A stretch of DNA of 64,000 nt, from positions 59,700 through 123,699 of the forward strand of contig DGWD01000021.1 of NCBI GenBank assembly GCA_002395155.1, given 5' to 3'. Position 1 is the stretch's first letter. Each line of letters starts with the position of its first letter. This document shows positions 15,688 to 24,695 of the stretch, piece after piece. Below the pieces are notes generated by a model. That model worked only from the letters and a program-made list of their open reading frames with translations. It was not told where the DNA came from and did not search any database. Both the position numbers and the translations under genes were made by a program. Origin of the DNA: Treponema sp. UBA4267. Lineage in GTDB: Bacteria > Spirochaetota > Spirochaetia > Treponematales > Treponemataceae.

Positions 15688-18600
15688 CTATGCTTCTTTT
15701 GCAGGATCTGTATCGGTTGCCCCTTCAGCCTTACGAATTTCAGCTTTTACAAGTCTACCGTCAGACATGCGAATCATTCCGTTTTCTACTTCATCAGGAT
15801 GATTTCCAACAGGAGCATTCGAAAGCAAAAGTTTAAGGCGGTTAAGCTGATTTACTTCAGAAGAACCCGGATCGTAATCGATGGCAGAAATATTTGCACT
15901 TGGGAAACGGCGTCGAAGTTCCTTTATCATACCCTTTCCAGTTACATGGTTTGGAAGACATGCAAAAGGCTGAACGCAGGCGATACTTGGAGCACCTTCA
16001 TTAATAAGTTCAACCATTTCAGCAGTTAGGAACCAGCCTTCACCGGTGATGTTTCCAAGCTGAACAATATCATCAACTCCCTTCATCATCTTATAAATTG
16101 AATTAGGAGCTTCAAAACGACGGCTCTTATTCAGGTATTTCTTCATCTTACGACGATAGAGTTCAAGACCCCATACCAGAAGTTTTGCATTTCTCTTAGT
16201 TTTTTCAGGGAAAGCAAGCTGATCGTGGCGGAAAATACCTGTTGAAAAAGAATAGAAGAAGAAGTCCAGTAAATCAGGCATTACACATTCAGCCCCTTCT
16301 CTTTCAATTGTTTCAACAATCTGATTGTTTGCAGTTGGATGGAATTTAACAAGGATTTCTCCAACAACACCAACACGAGGCTTTTTAATTGGCTTCAGAG
16401 GAAGTCTATCAAAATCCTGAATGATGTTTTTAAGCAACTTGTGGAAGGCATGATTTGAAACACGCTCTTTAAACATTTCTTCGGCAATTGCATTCCATTT
16501 TTCGTAAAGCTGATTAGCAGAACCAGGAATTGCCTCGTATGGACGTGTTCTGTAAAGAACTCTCATAAAGACATCGCCAACTACCAGAGATTTTACAAGA
16601 TTATCAATTAATGGCAGAGTGAGTTTAAATCCAGGATTTTTTTCAAAGCCCTGGGCACTCAAAGAGAGTACTGGAACCTGACTCATTCCGGCATCATTCA
16701 AAGCACGGCGGATAAAACCAATATAGTTTGTAGCACGACATCCACCACCAGTCTGTGTAATTATAAGAGCAACCTTATCCAGATCATACTTACCGCTTTC
16801 AAGTGCAGAAATCATCTGACCGGCAACAAGTAAAGATGGATAGCAGGCATCGTTGTTTACATATTTTAGACCTGCTTCAACAGCTTTTGGATCTACTGCA
16901 TCAAGAACCACAAAATTATATCCGCCGCTGGCAAAGGCCTTTTCCAAAAGTCGGAAGTGGATTGGCGACATCTGAGGACCAATGATTGTGTAGTTCTTCT
17001 TCATCTCTTCAGTAAATACTACACGATGGTAAGCAGATGAATGAATTACAGGACGCTTTTTATTTCTGCGTCTTTCCTTAACAGCCGCAATGAGGGAACG
17101 AATTCTGATACGAACGGCACCAAGGTTTGATCCCTCATCAATTTTAATAAGGGTATACATTCGGCTCTTGGCACGTAAAATTTCATCCACCTGATCGGCA
17201 GTTACTGCATCAAGACCGCATCCAAATGAAGTAAGCTGTACAAGTTCAAGATTTGGCATTTCGCTTACAAACTGTGCAGCACGATAAAGACGATTATGAT
17301 AAACCCACTGATCAATAATTCTCAATGGACGTTCAATTTTTCCTAAATGAGCAACAGAATCTTCTGTCAAAACAGCAAGACCAAGTCCGTTTATCATTTC
17401 TGGAATACCATGGTTAATTTCCGGATCCAGATGATATGGACGACCTGCAAGAACAATTCCGCTTCCACCCTTGGTAATAATTTCTTCAAGAGCTTCTTCA
17501 CCAGCCTTCTTTACATCTTCCTTAAAGGCCTCCTGTTCATTCCAGGCCTTCTCAACTGCATCATGAATCTGTTTTTTCTTGAGCTGAGGGAATTTTGGCA
17601 GAAGTTCTTCGCACAAACGTTCAGCAAGACGGTCTTTGTCGTAAATTGGGAGAAATGGATCCATGTAGGTGATAGAAGGATCCTGTCTCAATTCATCAAC
17701 ATTATTTCTTAAAACTTCTGGATAAGAAGTTACAATTGGACAGTTGTAGTGGTTTCCGGCTCCCTTATCTTCCTGTTTTTCATAAGGTGCACAAGGATAG
17801 AAAATGAATTTTACACCACGCTGCAAAAGAGAAACCAGATGACCGTGACTTATTTTTCCAGGGTAACATACAGATTCAGAAGGAATTGTTTCAAGTCCTT
17901 TTTCGTAAACTGTACGGCTGGAACGCTGACTCAAAACTACACGGAAGCCCAGTTCGTTGAAGAAGGTAAACCACAAGGGATAGTTTTCGTACATATTGAG
18001 TACACGTGGAATACCAACATCTCCCATTGGAGCATCTTCCGGTTTTCTTGGAATATAATGATTAAAGAGTCGCTTGTATTTCCATGCAAAAAGATTTGGC
18101 ATTGGACCTGCGTCATCATCATCAATACCTGTATTCTTTTTGTTACTTGCATCAACTACATTTCCTTCAAGTTCGGCACCTTTTTCGCAGCGGTTTCCTG
18201 TAACAAAAGTGCGTTTTTCTGAACCTGTCTGGAAGGTATTGATTGTAAGAAGACAGTTATTTTGACACTTGCCGCATCGTCTTAAATCCAAATCAACATG
18301 GAAAGATTCAAGATCTTTTAAAGTAGCAAGACCAGAACGTACATCATGAACAGTACCTTCCGGCTCGCCAGGTTTTGGCTCCATCAAATCACACCACTGA
18401 TCATAAGCAATCAGGGCAGAACCGTAAGCTCCCATAAGGCCTGCAACATCTGGGCGGTAAACCTGAACACCTGCAATTTTTTCAAAAGCACGGAGAATGG
18501 CATCATTAAAGAAAGTACCACCCTGAACGACTACTTTTTCTCCAATATCACTAGCTTTACGAAGTTTGATTACTTTAAACAGGGCATTTTTAATTACTGA

Positions 18601-20193
18601 ATAAGAAAGACCTGCCGCAATATCTGCAACTGAAGCACCTTCTTTCTGAGCCTGTTTTACACGACTGTTCATAAATACAGTACAACGTGAACCAAGGTCT
18701 ACAGGCTTTTGTGCCATAAGGGCAATTTTTCCAAATTCCTTTACATCCATGCCCATTGTGTTTGCAAAGTTATCAAGGAAGGAACCACAACCAGAAGAAC
18801 AGGCTTCGTTTAACTGAATACTTACAATTGCACCATCCTTCATGCGCAGACACTTCATGTCCTGTCCACCAATATCAAGAAGGAACTCAACGCCTGGGAC
18901 AAAGAAGTTCGCAGCACGGAAGTGGGTGATTGTTTCTACCTCGCCGGAATCTACACCAAGGGCAGCCTGGAAAAGAGCTTCTCCATAACCAGTAGAAACT
19001 GCACGGGCAATGTAAACATCTTCCGGAAGCATGTTATACAAATCTTTAAGAACTTTTACAGCAAGTTCAACAGGATTACCCTGATTGTGAGCATAGAAAT
19101 CCCAGAGAATACGTCCGTCTTTATCAATAAGACATGCCTTTGTGGTAGTTGAACCGGAATCCAGACCAAGGAAAACAGGACCGTGAGTCTTTTTCAAATC
19201 ACCACGTTTTGCCTTCTGTTCTGAATGACGAACCTCGAATTCATCAAGTTCAGCCTGATTTTTAAAGAGAGGTTCCAGTCTCTGAACTTCGCTTAATTCT
19301 GCCCCAACAAGATTTTTAAGGCTGTCGCGGAATTCTGCAATAGTTGGGAATTTATAATCATGCCCTTCTGCATCCTGGAATTTTCTTTCTGCAGCAAAAG
19401 CACAACCAGAAGCAACAAAAAGCTGAGAATCTTCAGGAACAATAATTTCTTCTGGTTTTAATTTTAAAGTCTGAATAAAACGTTCACGCAACTGATCAAG
19501 GAAGTGCAATGGTCCACCAAGGAAAGCTACATTTCCACGAATTGGTTTACCACAGGCAAGTCCAGAAATTGTCTGAGAAACTACTGCCTGAAAAATTGAA
19601 GCAGCAATATCTTCGCGGCGAGCACCTTCATTAATTAAAGGCTGAACATCTGTTTTGGCAAATACACCACAACGAGCCGCAATCGGATAAATCTGTTGGG
19701 CATCTCTGGCAAGTTCGTTCAAACCAGGAGCATCTGTTTCAAGAAGAGCCGCCATCTGATCTATAAATGCACCTGTACCACCAGCACAAGTACCATTCAT
19801 ACGCTGTTCAACGCCACCTTTAAAATAGGTGATTTTGGCATCTTCTCCACCAAGTTCAATTACAACATCTGTCTGAGGAATTAATTTTTTTACAGAAGTT
19901 GTAGCGGCAATTACTTCCTGAATAAAAGGAATGTTCAGCCACTGAGAAACAGAAAGACCGCCAGAGCCAGTAACTTTTACACTGACACCTCTTTCAGAAC
20001 CCCCTTCCACTTGTTTTTCAACTGTATCAAGGGCTTTTGTTACAACATTTATGATTGTAGAACGGATATCAGCACGATGGCGCTGATAATCACCATAAAT
20101 TAATTTGTCATTATCATCGAGAATAGCTACTTTTACTGTAGTAGAACCAACATCAATTCCTATACGGATTGGTAATAAAGAAGAATCGACCAT
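15688..20193 (-). CDS. Giant acyl-CoA dehydratase activase-type protein (two BcrAD/BadFG ATPase domains plus DUF2229-like region)
   Basis: This 1501-aa protein fuses two ASKHA-type ATPase modules and a C-terminal component-like region. Module 1 (about 1-300) starts IRIGIDVGSTTVKVAI and has the iron-sulfur cysteines in NGTCAGGTGAF and AARCGVFAKTD. Module 2 (about 340-640) starts FLGLDSGSTTTKACLIDK with cysteines in NEACSSGCGSF and GSRCTVF. After RRCGKCQNNCLLTINTF the remaining 850 residues resemble the DUF2229/HgdB-like part, including SVCYPGKISHGH, FYPCAPYE and QTGGGCRATNY. Known small activases (HgdC) drive ATP-dependent electron transfer to 2-hydroxyacyl-CoA dehydratases; the substrate of the giant anaerobe versions is unknown to me. 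The ATG is only 2 nt from an AAGGA and 9 nt from a good -10 box. Confidence 0.88.
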   Translation of the reverse strand: MVDSSLLPIRIGIDVGSTTVKVAILDDNDKLIYGDYQRHRADIRSTIINVVTKALDTVEKQVEGGSERGVSVKVTGSGGLSVSQWLNIPFIQEVIAATTSVKKLIPQTDVVIELGGEDAKITYFKGGVEQRMNGTCAGGTGAFIDQMAALLETDAPGLNELARDAQQIYPIAARCGVFAKTDVQPLINEGARREDIAASIFQAVVSQTISGLACGKPIRGNVAFLGGPLHFLDQLRERFIQTLKLKPEEIIVPEDSQLFVASGCAFAAERKFQDAEGHDYKFPTIAEFRDSLKNLVGAELSEVQRLEPLFKNQAELDEFEVRHSEQKAKRGDLKKTHGPVFLGLDSGSTTTKACLIDKDGRILWDFYAHNQGNPVELAVKVLKDLYNMLPEDVYIARAVSTGYGEALFQAALGVDSGEVETITHFRAANFFVPGVEFLLDIGGQDMKCLRMKDGAIVSIQLNEACSSGCGSFLDNFANTMGMDVKEFGKIALMAQKPVDLGSRCTVFMNSRVKQAQKEGASVADIAAGLSYSVIKNALFKVIKLRKASDIGEKVVVQGGTFFNDAILRAFEKIAGVQVYRPDVAGLMGAYGSALIAYDQWCDLMEPKPGEPEGTVHDVRSGLATLKDLESFHVDLDLRRCGKCQNNCLLTINTFQTGSEKRTFVTGNRCEKGAELEGNVVDASNKKNTGIDDDDAGPMPNLFAWKYKRLFNHYIPRKPEDAPMGDVGIPRVLNMYENYPLWFTFFNELGFRVVLSQRSSRTVYEKGLETIPSESVCYPGKISHGHLVSLLQRGVKFIFYPCAPYEKQEDKGAGNHYNCPIVTSYPEVLRNNVDELRQDPSITYMDPFLPIYDKDRLAERLCEELLPKFPQLKKKQIHDAVEKAWNEQEAFKEDVKKAGEEALEEIITKGGSGIVLAGRPYHLDPEINHGIPEMINGLGLAVLTEDSVAHLGKIERPLRIIDQWVYHNRLYRAAQFVSEMPNLELVQLTSFGCGLDAVTADQVDEILRAKSRMYTLIKIDEGSNLGAVRIRIRSLIAAVKERRRNKKRPVIHSSAYHRVVFTEEMKKNYTIIGPQMSPIHFRLLEKAFASGGYNFVVLDAVDPKAVEAGLKYVNNDACYPSLLVAGQMISALESGKYDLDKVALIITQTGGGCRATNYIGFIRRALNDAGMSQVPVLSLSAQGFEKNPGFKLTLPLIDNLVKSLVVGDVFMRVLYRTRPYEAIPGSANQLYEKWNAIAEEMFKERVSNHAFHKLLKNIIQDFDRLPLKPIKKPRVGVVGEILVKFHPTANNQIVETIEREGAECVMPDLLDFFFYSFSTGIFRHDQLAFPEKTKRNAKLLVWGLELYRRKMKKYLNKSRRFEAPNSIYKMMKGVDDIVQLGNITGEGWFLTAEMVELINEGAPSIACVQPFACLPNHVTGKGMIKELRRRFPSANISAIDYDPGSSEVNQLNRLKLLLSNAPVGNHPDEVENGMIRMSDGRLVKAEIRKAEGATDTDPAKEA

Positions 20194-20202
20194 ATTCCTT
20201 TA

Positions 20203-20231
20203 AATATAGTAAGAATTCCTTTATTAGTCAA
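20203..20231 (-). promoter_or_regulatory. Promoter of the activase gene, near-leaderless
   Basis: Minus strand: -35 TTGACT (20226-20231), 17-nt spacer, -10 TATATT (20203-20208). The -10 ends 9 nt before the ATG, leaving a leader of only a few bases. Confidence 0.65.
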
Positions 20232-20279
20232 ACAAGGCTATTTAAGAGAGTAATAATCTTTTTTTTTGATAAAGAGAGC

Positions 20280-22454
20280 TTATTTTGTTAATCCAACAAA
20301 AATTTCGCGAATTTCTTTTGTAAAGTTTTCTGTATCCGCTCTTAATTCTCTGAGGAATGAATTATCTCCCAAAGGACCAATTACAGTTTCCATTTCTTTT
20401 TTATTTCGGAATGTCATATTTCTGTAGTAATCGGTGTAATCTTTTTCGCGTGATTTAAGAGATGCATTGTAAATATCATAAGCAACAATCGAAACATCAT
20501 CTGTAATATTGCGATACAAATCCACTGAAAACTCTTCAATAGGACGACTGTAAAGCTGTTCAAGAAGATAAAGGGCATATCTTACTTTGTACTGGTCATA
20601 AGCACATTCACAAAGCTTGTAATACTGGTGGATGGCATCCCAGGAATTTATTGAACCATTTTTTATTGAAGCAAATAATTCCTTAATTTTTTCGGATGGA
20701 ATAATTTGACCACCAACATTTTCCCATTCTGTATACAAAGGCAGTTTTCTGATTCTAGAAACCAGATCCAAAGTCAAATTTTCACAGTTTAAAGCCCTGC
20801 AAAATTCCATGATAGTGCGAACTGCAAAATATTTTACAACCTTGCGGTACATCTTATAGGCCTGAACAGGCTTAAAAATAACTGCACCATATTTTTTCTG
20901 ACAGATTGGATCTTCCAGTGTAAATTCCGCTTCTGGATTCTGATGTAAAAAGTCCTTGGCAGCCTGATATACTTTTTCTGGAGTATCAGCATCATCCATA
21001 TACTCATTTTTAATAGTCTTCAAATAGCCGGCAGTAAGATTAATCAGTCTGTCCAAAGCAAACATCACTTCCTGCATTGTATCTGGAGCAAGAGGATCTG
21101 TTTCTATTTCCTGTACCTTAACCTTTCTTTTATCTCTTTTCTTAAACTTATTATTATTGCGGGTGATGGCAAACATATCATACATAAACCACCAGGCAGG
21201 AATAATACAAATTTTTGGACTACCGTTTTGACCAGGAGCAACCAGAGCAAAAGGATATAAAATATCAAGTTCATTAGGATAAGATCCCTTAGAAATCAAA
21301 TCGAATGAGGCAAATCTTGAGTTGTGCTTAAAATCGGAACAAAGACCTGGCCAGAATCCTCGTTTTGCAAAAATTTCGCCATCTGGACTACGACTGTTAT
21401 GATTACTTCCAATAGTTGCACCAGCGGCAATGTTGGACTGCCCCATAATTGTAGTTGCAATCAAGAATGAAGAATTATGATGCTGTTCATGGAAAGGATA
21501 AATCAAGTTATTTAAAATTTCACAGCAGGAAACGGTTGAATTATCACCCAAAACAGAGTTTAAAAGACGGGCACCATATTTTACCTGGCAGTTTCTTCCA
21601 ATTACAAAACGAATTGCAATTGCCTGGTAGAAGACATGGCTTCCATAGCCAAGAATACCGTTTACAAGCTCTACCCCTTCACCAATTTGAGAAGGTTCTT
21701 CTTCTGAAGAAAGAATAGTTATATTCTTAAGTTTAAGAGCACCTTTTATATAAGTTGCATCACAAATCTTACAGTCTTTTATGATACTTGTATTTTTAAT
21801 GACACAATCGTTTCCGATTATTCCGTAAGTATCAAGTTCTTTAGAAAAGCCTGATTCAGTAATTTCCACAAAACGTTTTAAAAGTTCTGGATCATCTCTA
21901 TAATGCGACCAGATATAAGCATCGGCTGGAATCATACTTTCAAAAGGCAGAACTTTTCGCCCTTCGTTTTCGTTTCCAACACCAATCCATACACGATGTT
22001 CTTCTGGTTCACCCTTTTTTAAGATTCCGTTTCCGAATTTTGAATGGCATGTTGCACAAATTTCTTCAATATTAAAAAGAATATTTCTGTTTCCAATACG
22101 ATAATTATCCATGTAGGAAACATTTGCAATAACACAATCATCACCAGTAACAATATTACTTACTCTGGAACGGTAAATTCCGGCTCTTAAAGAAAGATCG
22201 TTATACTTTAATTTGCAGAAAACCAGACGACCAAGAATTACATAACCAGAAAAAAAAGAAAGATGGATTAATTCAGGGTTAAAATTTCCTTCTTTTTCAT
22301 CAACATAAATATTTGACCAGCTGGAATCCACATTGCAATTTCTATTTTTCTTCAGGATTTCAATTTCATTTTCTGTTAAATGACGTTTTCCTTTTAAAAG
22401 TTCCTGAGGAATTGTATCTTCTACTTTTTTTAATGAATATTCTAACTGTACCAT
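20280..22454 (-). CDS. Left-handed beta-helix protein, DUF4954-like
   Basis: The 724-aa protein has no signal peptide or membrane segment. The first half (about residues 60-400) shows hexapeptide-type turns of a left-handed beta-helix, such as GDDCVIANVSYMDNYRIGN, GIIGNDCVIKNTSIIKDC and MGQSNIAAGATIGSNHNSR, as in acyl- and nucleotidyl-transferases. The second half is helical. The whole resembles the DUF4954 family known from Bacteroidetes and treponemes, related to the UDP-N-acetylglucosamine pyrophosphorylase-type helix; I did not find a nucleotidyltransferase signature. It follows the chemoreceptor gene by 10 nt and is probably co-transcribed with it. A role in sugar or cell-wall metabolism is only a guess. 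Confidence 0.65.
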   Translation of the reverse strand: MVQLEYSLKKVEDTIPQELLKGKRHLTENEIEILKKNRNCNVDSSWSNIYVDEKEGNFNPELIHLSFFSGYVILGRLVFCKLKYNDLSLRAGIYRSRVSNIVTGDDCVIANVSYMDNYRIGNRNILFNIEEICATCHSKFGNGILKKGEPEEHRVWIGVGNENEGRKVLPFESMIPADAYIWSHYRDDPELLKRFVEITESGFSKELDTYGIIGNDCVIKNTSIIKDCKICDATYIKGALKLKNITILSSEEEPSQIGEGVELVNGILGYGSHVFYQAIAIRFVIGRNCQVKYGARLLNSVLGDNSTVSCCEILNNLIYPFHEQHHNSSFLIATTIMGQSNIAAGATIGSNHNSRSPDGEIFAKRGFWPGLCSDFKHNSRFASFDLISKGSYPNELDILYPFALVAPGQNGSPKICIIPAWWFMYDMFAITRNNNKFKKRDKRKVKVQEIETDPLAPDTMQEVMFALDRLINLTAGYLKTIKNEYMDDADTPEKVYQAAKDFLHQNPEAEFTLEDPICQKKYGAVIFKPVQAYKMYRKVVKYFAVRTIMEFCRALNCENLTLDLVSRIRKLPLYTEWENVGGQIIPSEKIKELFASIKNGSINSWDAIHQYYKLCECAYDQYKVRYALYLLEQLYSRPIEEFSVDLYRNITDDVSIVAYDIYNASLKSREKDYTDYYRNMTFRNKKEMETVIGPLGDNSFLRELRADTENFTKEIREIFVGLTK

Positions 22455-22464
22455 AATTTTTTAT

Positions 22465-24546
22465 TTATACTCTAAACTTACTTACAGCTTCAGAAAGGAT
22501 TCCTACAGAATTCTGAGCCTGATTTGAAATTTCTGACATATCTTTAGATGTGTCTGTAAGAGTTGAAGAAGCATTTCCACATTCTCTCAAACCAGAATCA
22601 ACTTCATCCTGCATATTTGCAAGTGCTGTACAGTTATCTTCTACAAGTTTTGTTCCAGAAGAAATAACATTTGCACTATCTTTTACATTTCCACTACTCT
22701 TTTTGATATCTGAAAGAGAATCCATGATAAGACCAGCTTTATCACCCTGTTCAGAAACAGTTTTAGAAAGTTCTTTCATAGTTGTATCGAAATTCTGAAT
22801 CTCGCTAATTGTCTTTTCAAAAGAATTTTCCACATTAAGTGATGAAGCCGAAATTTCATCAATTTTAGACTGAATTGCTTTAAGAGATACACTGGAATCT
22901 TTTGCCTGCTTTGAAGTAGTTTCTGCAAGCTTACGAATTTCATCTGCTACAACCGCAAAACCACGACCACTTTCACCGGCATGAGCAGCTTCAATTGCCG
23001 CATTCATAGCAAGGAGGTTGGTCTGGCTGGCAACAGAAGAAATAACCTTGTTCATTTCAAGCAAAGCTCCTGATTCTGCCTGAACTTCCTGAATCTGAGC
23101 AACAGATTTTTTCAAAGCCATAGTATTTGCTTCGGAAGATTCAACAATTTTTCCAACTTTAGCAGACATATTTTCTGTATTTTTTGTAATATCCATAAAG
23201 TTACGCATCATATCTTCAATATTAGAAGAAGAAGAAATGATAAGCTGATTCTGGGTATCAATTTCAGAGTTTAGAACAGAAACCTTCTGAGCAACCTGAG
23301 TTACTGCATCGTTTACAGAATTAATTGCAGAACTCTGTTTAGAAATTGTACCGTTTACACCGTTAATTGCATTTTCTGTTGTGGTGACAGAAGTATTAAT
23401 TTCCTGAGTATTATGAACCAATTTTTCAGAAACATCCTGAATTGAAGTAGAAGATTCTCTGATAGTTCCTACCAGTTCGGTAATTCCTTCTGAAAGCTGA
23501 TTAAATCCGTTTGCAAGCTGAGATGCTTCCAGAGTCAAATAGTCCTGACATCTTTGTGTAAAATCACCTTTTCCAATAACTTCGCATACAGAAACAATAT
23601 CCTTGAAATGGCTGGAAACTCTTCCTGTCAAAATTACATCCATTATGATTAAACCAATAACGATTATAAGAAGGATTCCAAACACAACCATAATCATATG
23701 CATATAAGAACTTGAAAAATCCTGCATTGGACCATCTGCAACAATAAACCAGTTTGTTCCCTTTATCTGCTGTACTCCATAAAATCTCTGATTCTCCATG
23801 AAAGATTTTGATTTTCCATCAAGGAAAGCCTTTTTAGAATAAGAATTAATGCTTGTATCATTAAAATAATTATCTTTCATAATAGAATTAAAATTATCAT
23901 TAGTAATATAAAGTCCTTCAGAATTGATAATATTTACCTTACTATTATTTGAAAGATTTATATCTTTTACAGCTTCAGAAAGAGCATCAAGAACTATATC
24001 AGCGGCAGAAACACCAATCAAATTTCCATTATCATCTAAAACTCTATAACTTAAAGTTACAATAATTTTACCAGTGTTAATATCTGTAAAAGGTTCTGTA
24101 TAACAAACCTTATCACGATTTTTTACTGCATTCTGATGCCATGCACGAGACTGCATATCAAAAGTTTCAGGAGCTTCCCAACCAGAGTGAGAAATTAAAG
24201 CACCTCCATCCCAAATCTGTTCATAAGTTGCATAATAAAGAAGGGTTTCATCCATCATGTTTCGTCCCATACTTTTTACAACAGATCTGATTTCATCACG
24301 GTCGTCCTGAATAACTGGAATTACATTTGAAAGATCTATAACAAGATTATTATATTCGCCAAGAATGCCAGACACTTTTTCGTTTAAGGAATCCATAGCC
24401 TGACTAACAGTATTTATTGTAGATTTTTTAACAATATTTTGAATTACGAAAGAAAAAGACAGGCCCAAAAATAGAGTTACAACTATAATAGAACCAATCA
24501 TTCCTATAAGAATTTCAGACATAAGAGACAGATGTTTTTTTGCCAT
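22465..24546 (-). CDS. Methyl-accepting chemotaxis protein with double-Cache sensor
   Basis: The 693-aa receptor has a membrane helix at about 13-35, a periplasmic Cache domain (about 36-275; the fragments MQSRAWHQNAVKNRDKVCYT and LSYRVLDDNGNLIGVSAADI are typical of dCache_1), a second helix (HMIMVVFGILLIIVIGLIIM), a HAMP linker and a long cytoplasmic coiled coil. The signalling tip is unmistakable: VASQTNLLAMNAAIEAAHAG followed by FAVVADEIRKLAETT. It relays ligand binding to CheA and is a substrate for CheR/CheB, whose genes are also in this window. GGAG lies upstream of the ATG. Ligand unknown; dCache domains often bind amino acids or other small metabolites. Confidence 0.95.
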   Translation of the reverse strand: MAKKHLSLMSEILIGMIGSIIVVTLFLGLSFSFVIQNIVKKSTINTVSQAMDSLNEKVSGILGEYNNLVIDLSNVIPVIQDDRDEIRSVVKSMGRNMMDETLLYYATYEQIWDGGALISHSGWEAPETFDMQSRAWHQNAVKNRDKVCYTEPFTDINTGKIIVTLSYRVLDDNGNLIGVSAADIVLDALSEAVKDINLSNNSKVNIINSEGLYITNDNFNSIMKDNYFNDTSINSYSKKAFLDGKSKSFMENQRFYGVQQIKGTNWFIVADGPMQDFSSSYMHMIMVVFGILLIIVIGLIIMDVILTGRVSSHFKDIVSVCEVIGKGDFTQRCQDYLTLEASQLANGFNQLSEGITELVGTIRESSTSIQDVSEKLVHNTQEINTSVTTTENAINGVNGTISKQSSAINSVNDAVTQVAQKVSVLNSEIDTQNQLIISSSSNIEDMMRNFMDITKNTENMSAKVGKIVESSEANTMALKKSVAQIQEVQAESGALLEMNKVISSVASQTNLLAMNAAIEAAHAGESGRGFAVVADEIRKLAETTSKQAKDSSVSLKAIQSKIDEISASSLNVENSFEKTISEIQNFDTTMKELSKTVSEQGDKAGLIMDSLSDIKKSSGNVKDSANVISSGTKLVEDNCTALANMQDEVDSGLRECGNASSTLTDTSKDMSEISNQAQNSVGILSEAVSKFRV

Positions 24547-24622
24547 AAGAACTCCAAAATTAATAAAAAAAAAGTCAGACTTTATTTAATATTAAAAATA
24601 TCATTTGTGTATAATTAATTTG

Positions 24623-24651
24623 ATAATATCGTATAAAAAGATAAAACTCAA
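24623..24651 (-). promoter_or_regulatory. Promoter of the chemoreceptor gene
   Basis: Minus strand: -35 TTGAGT (24646-24651), 17-nt spacer, -10 TATTAT (24623-24628). The leader is about 75 nt and ends with a GGAG ribosome binding site. Confidence 0.55.
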
Positions 24652-24695
24652 TTTTTTTGAAAGAATTTATAAAAGAATTCTGTTATTATAGATAA

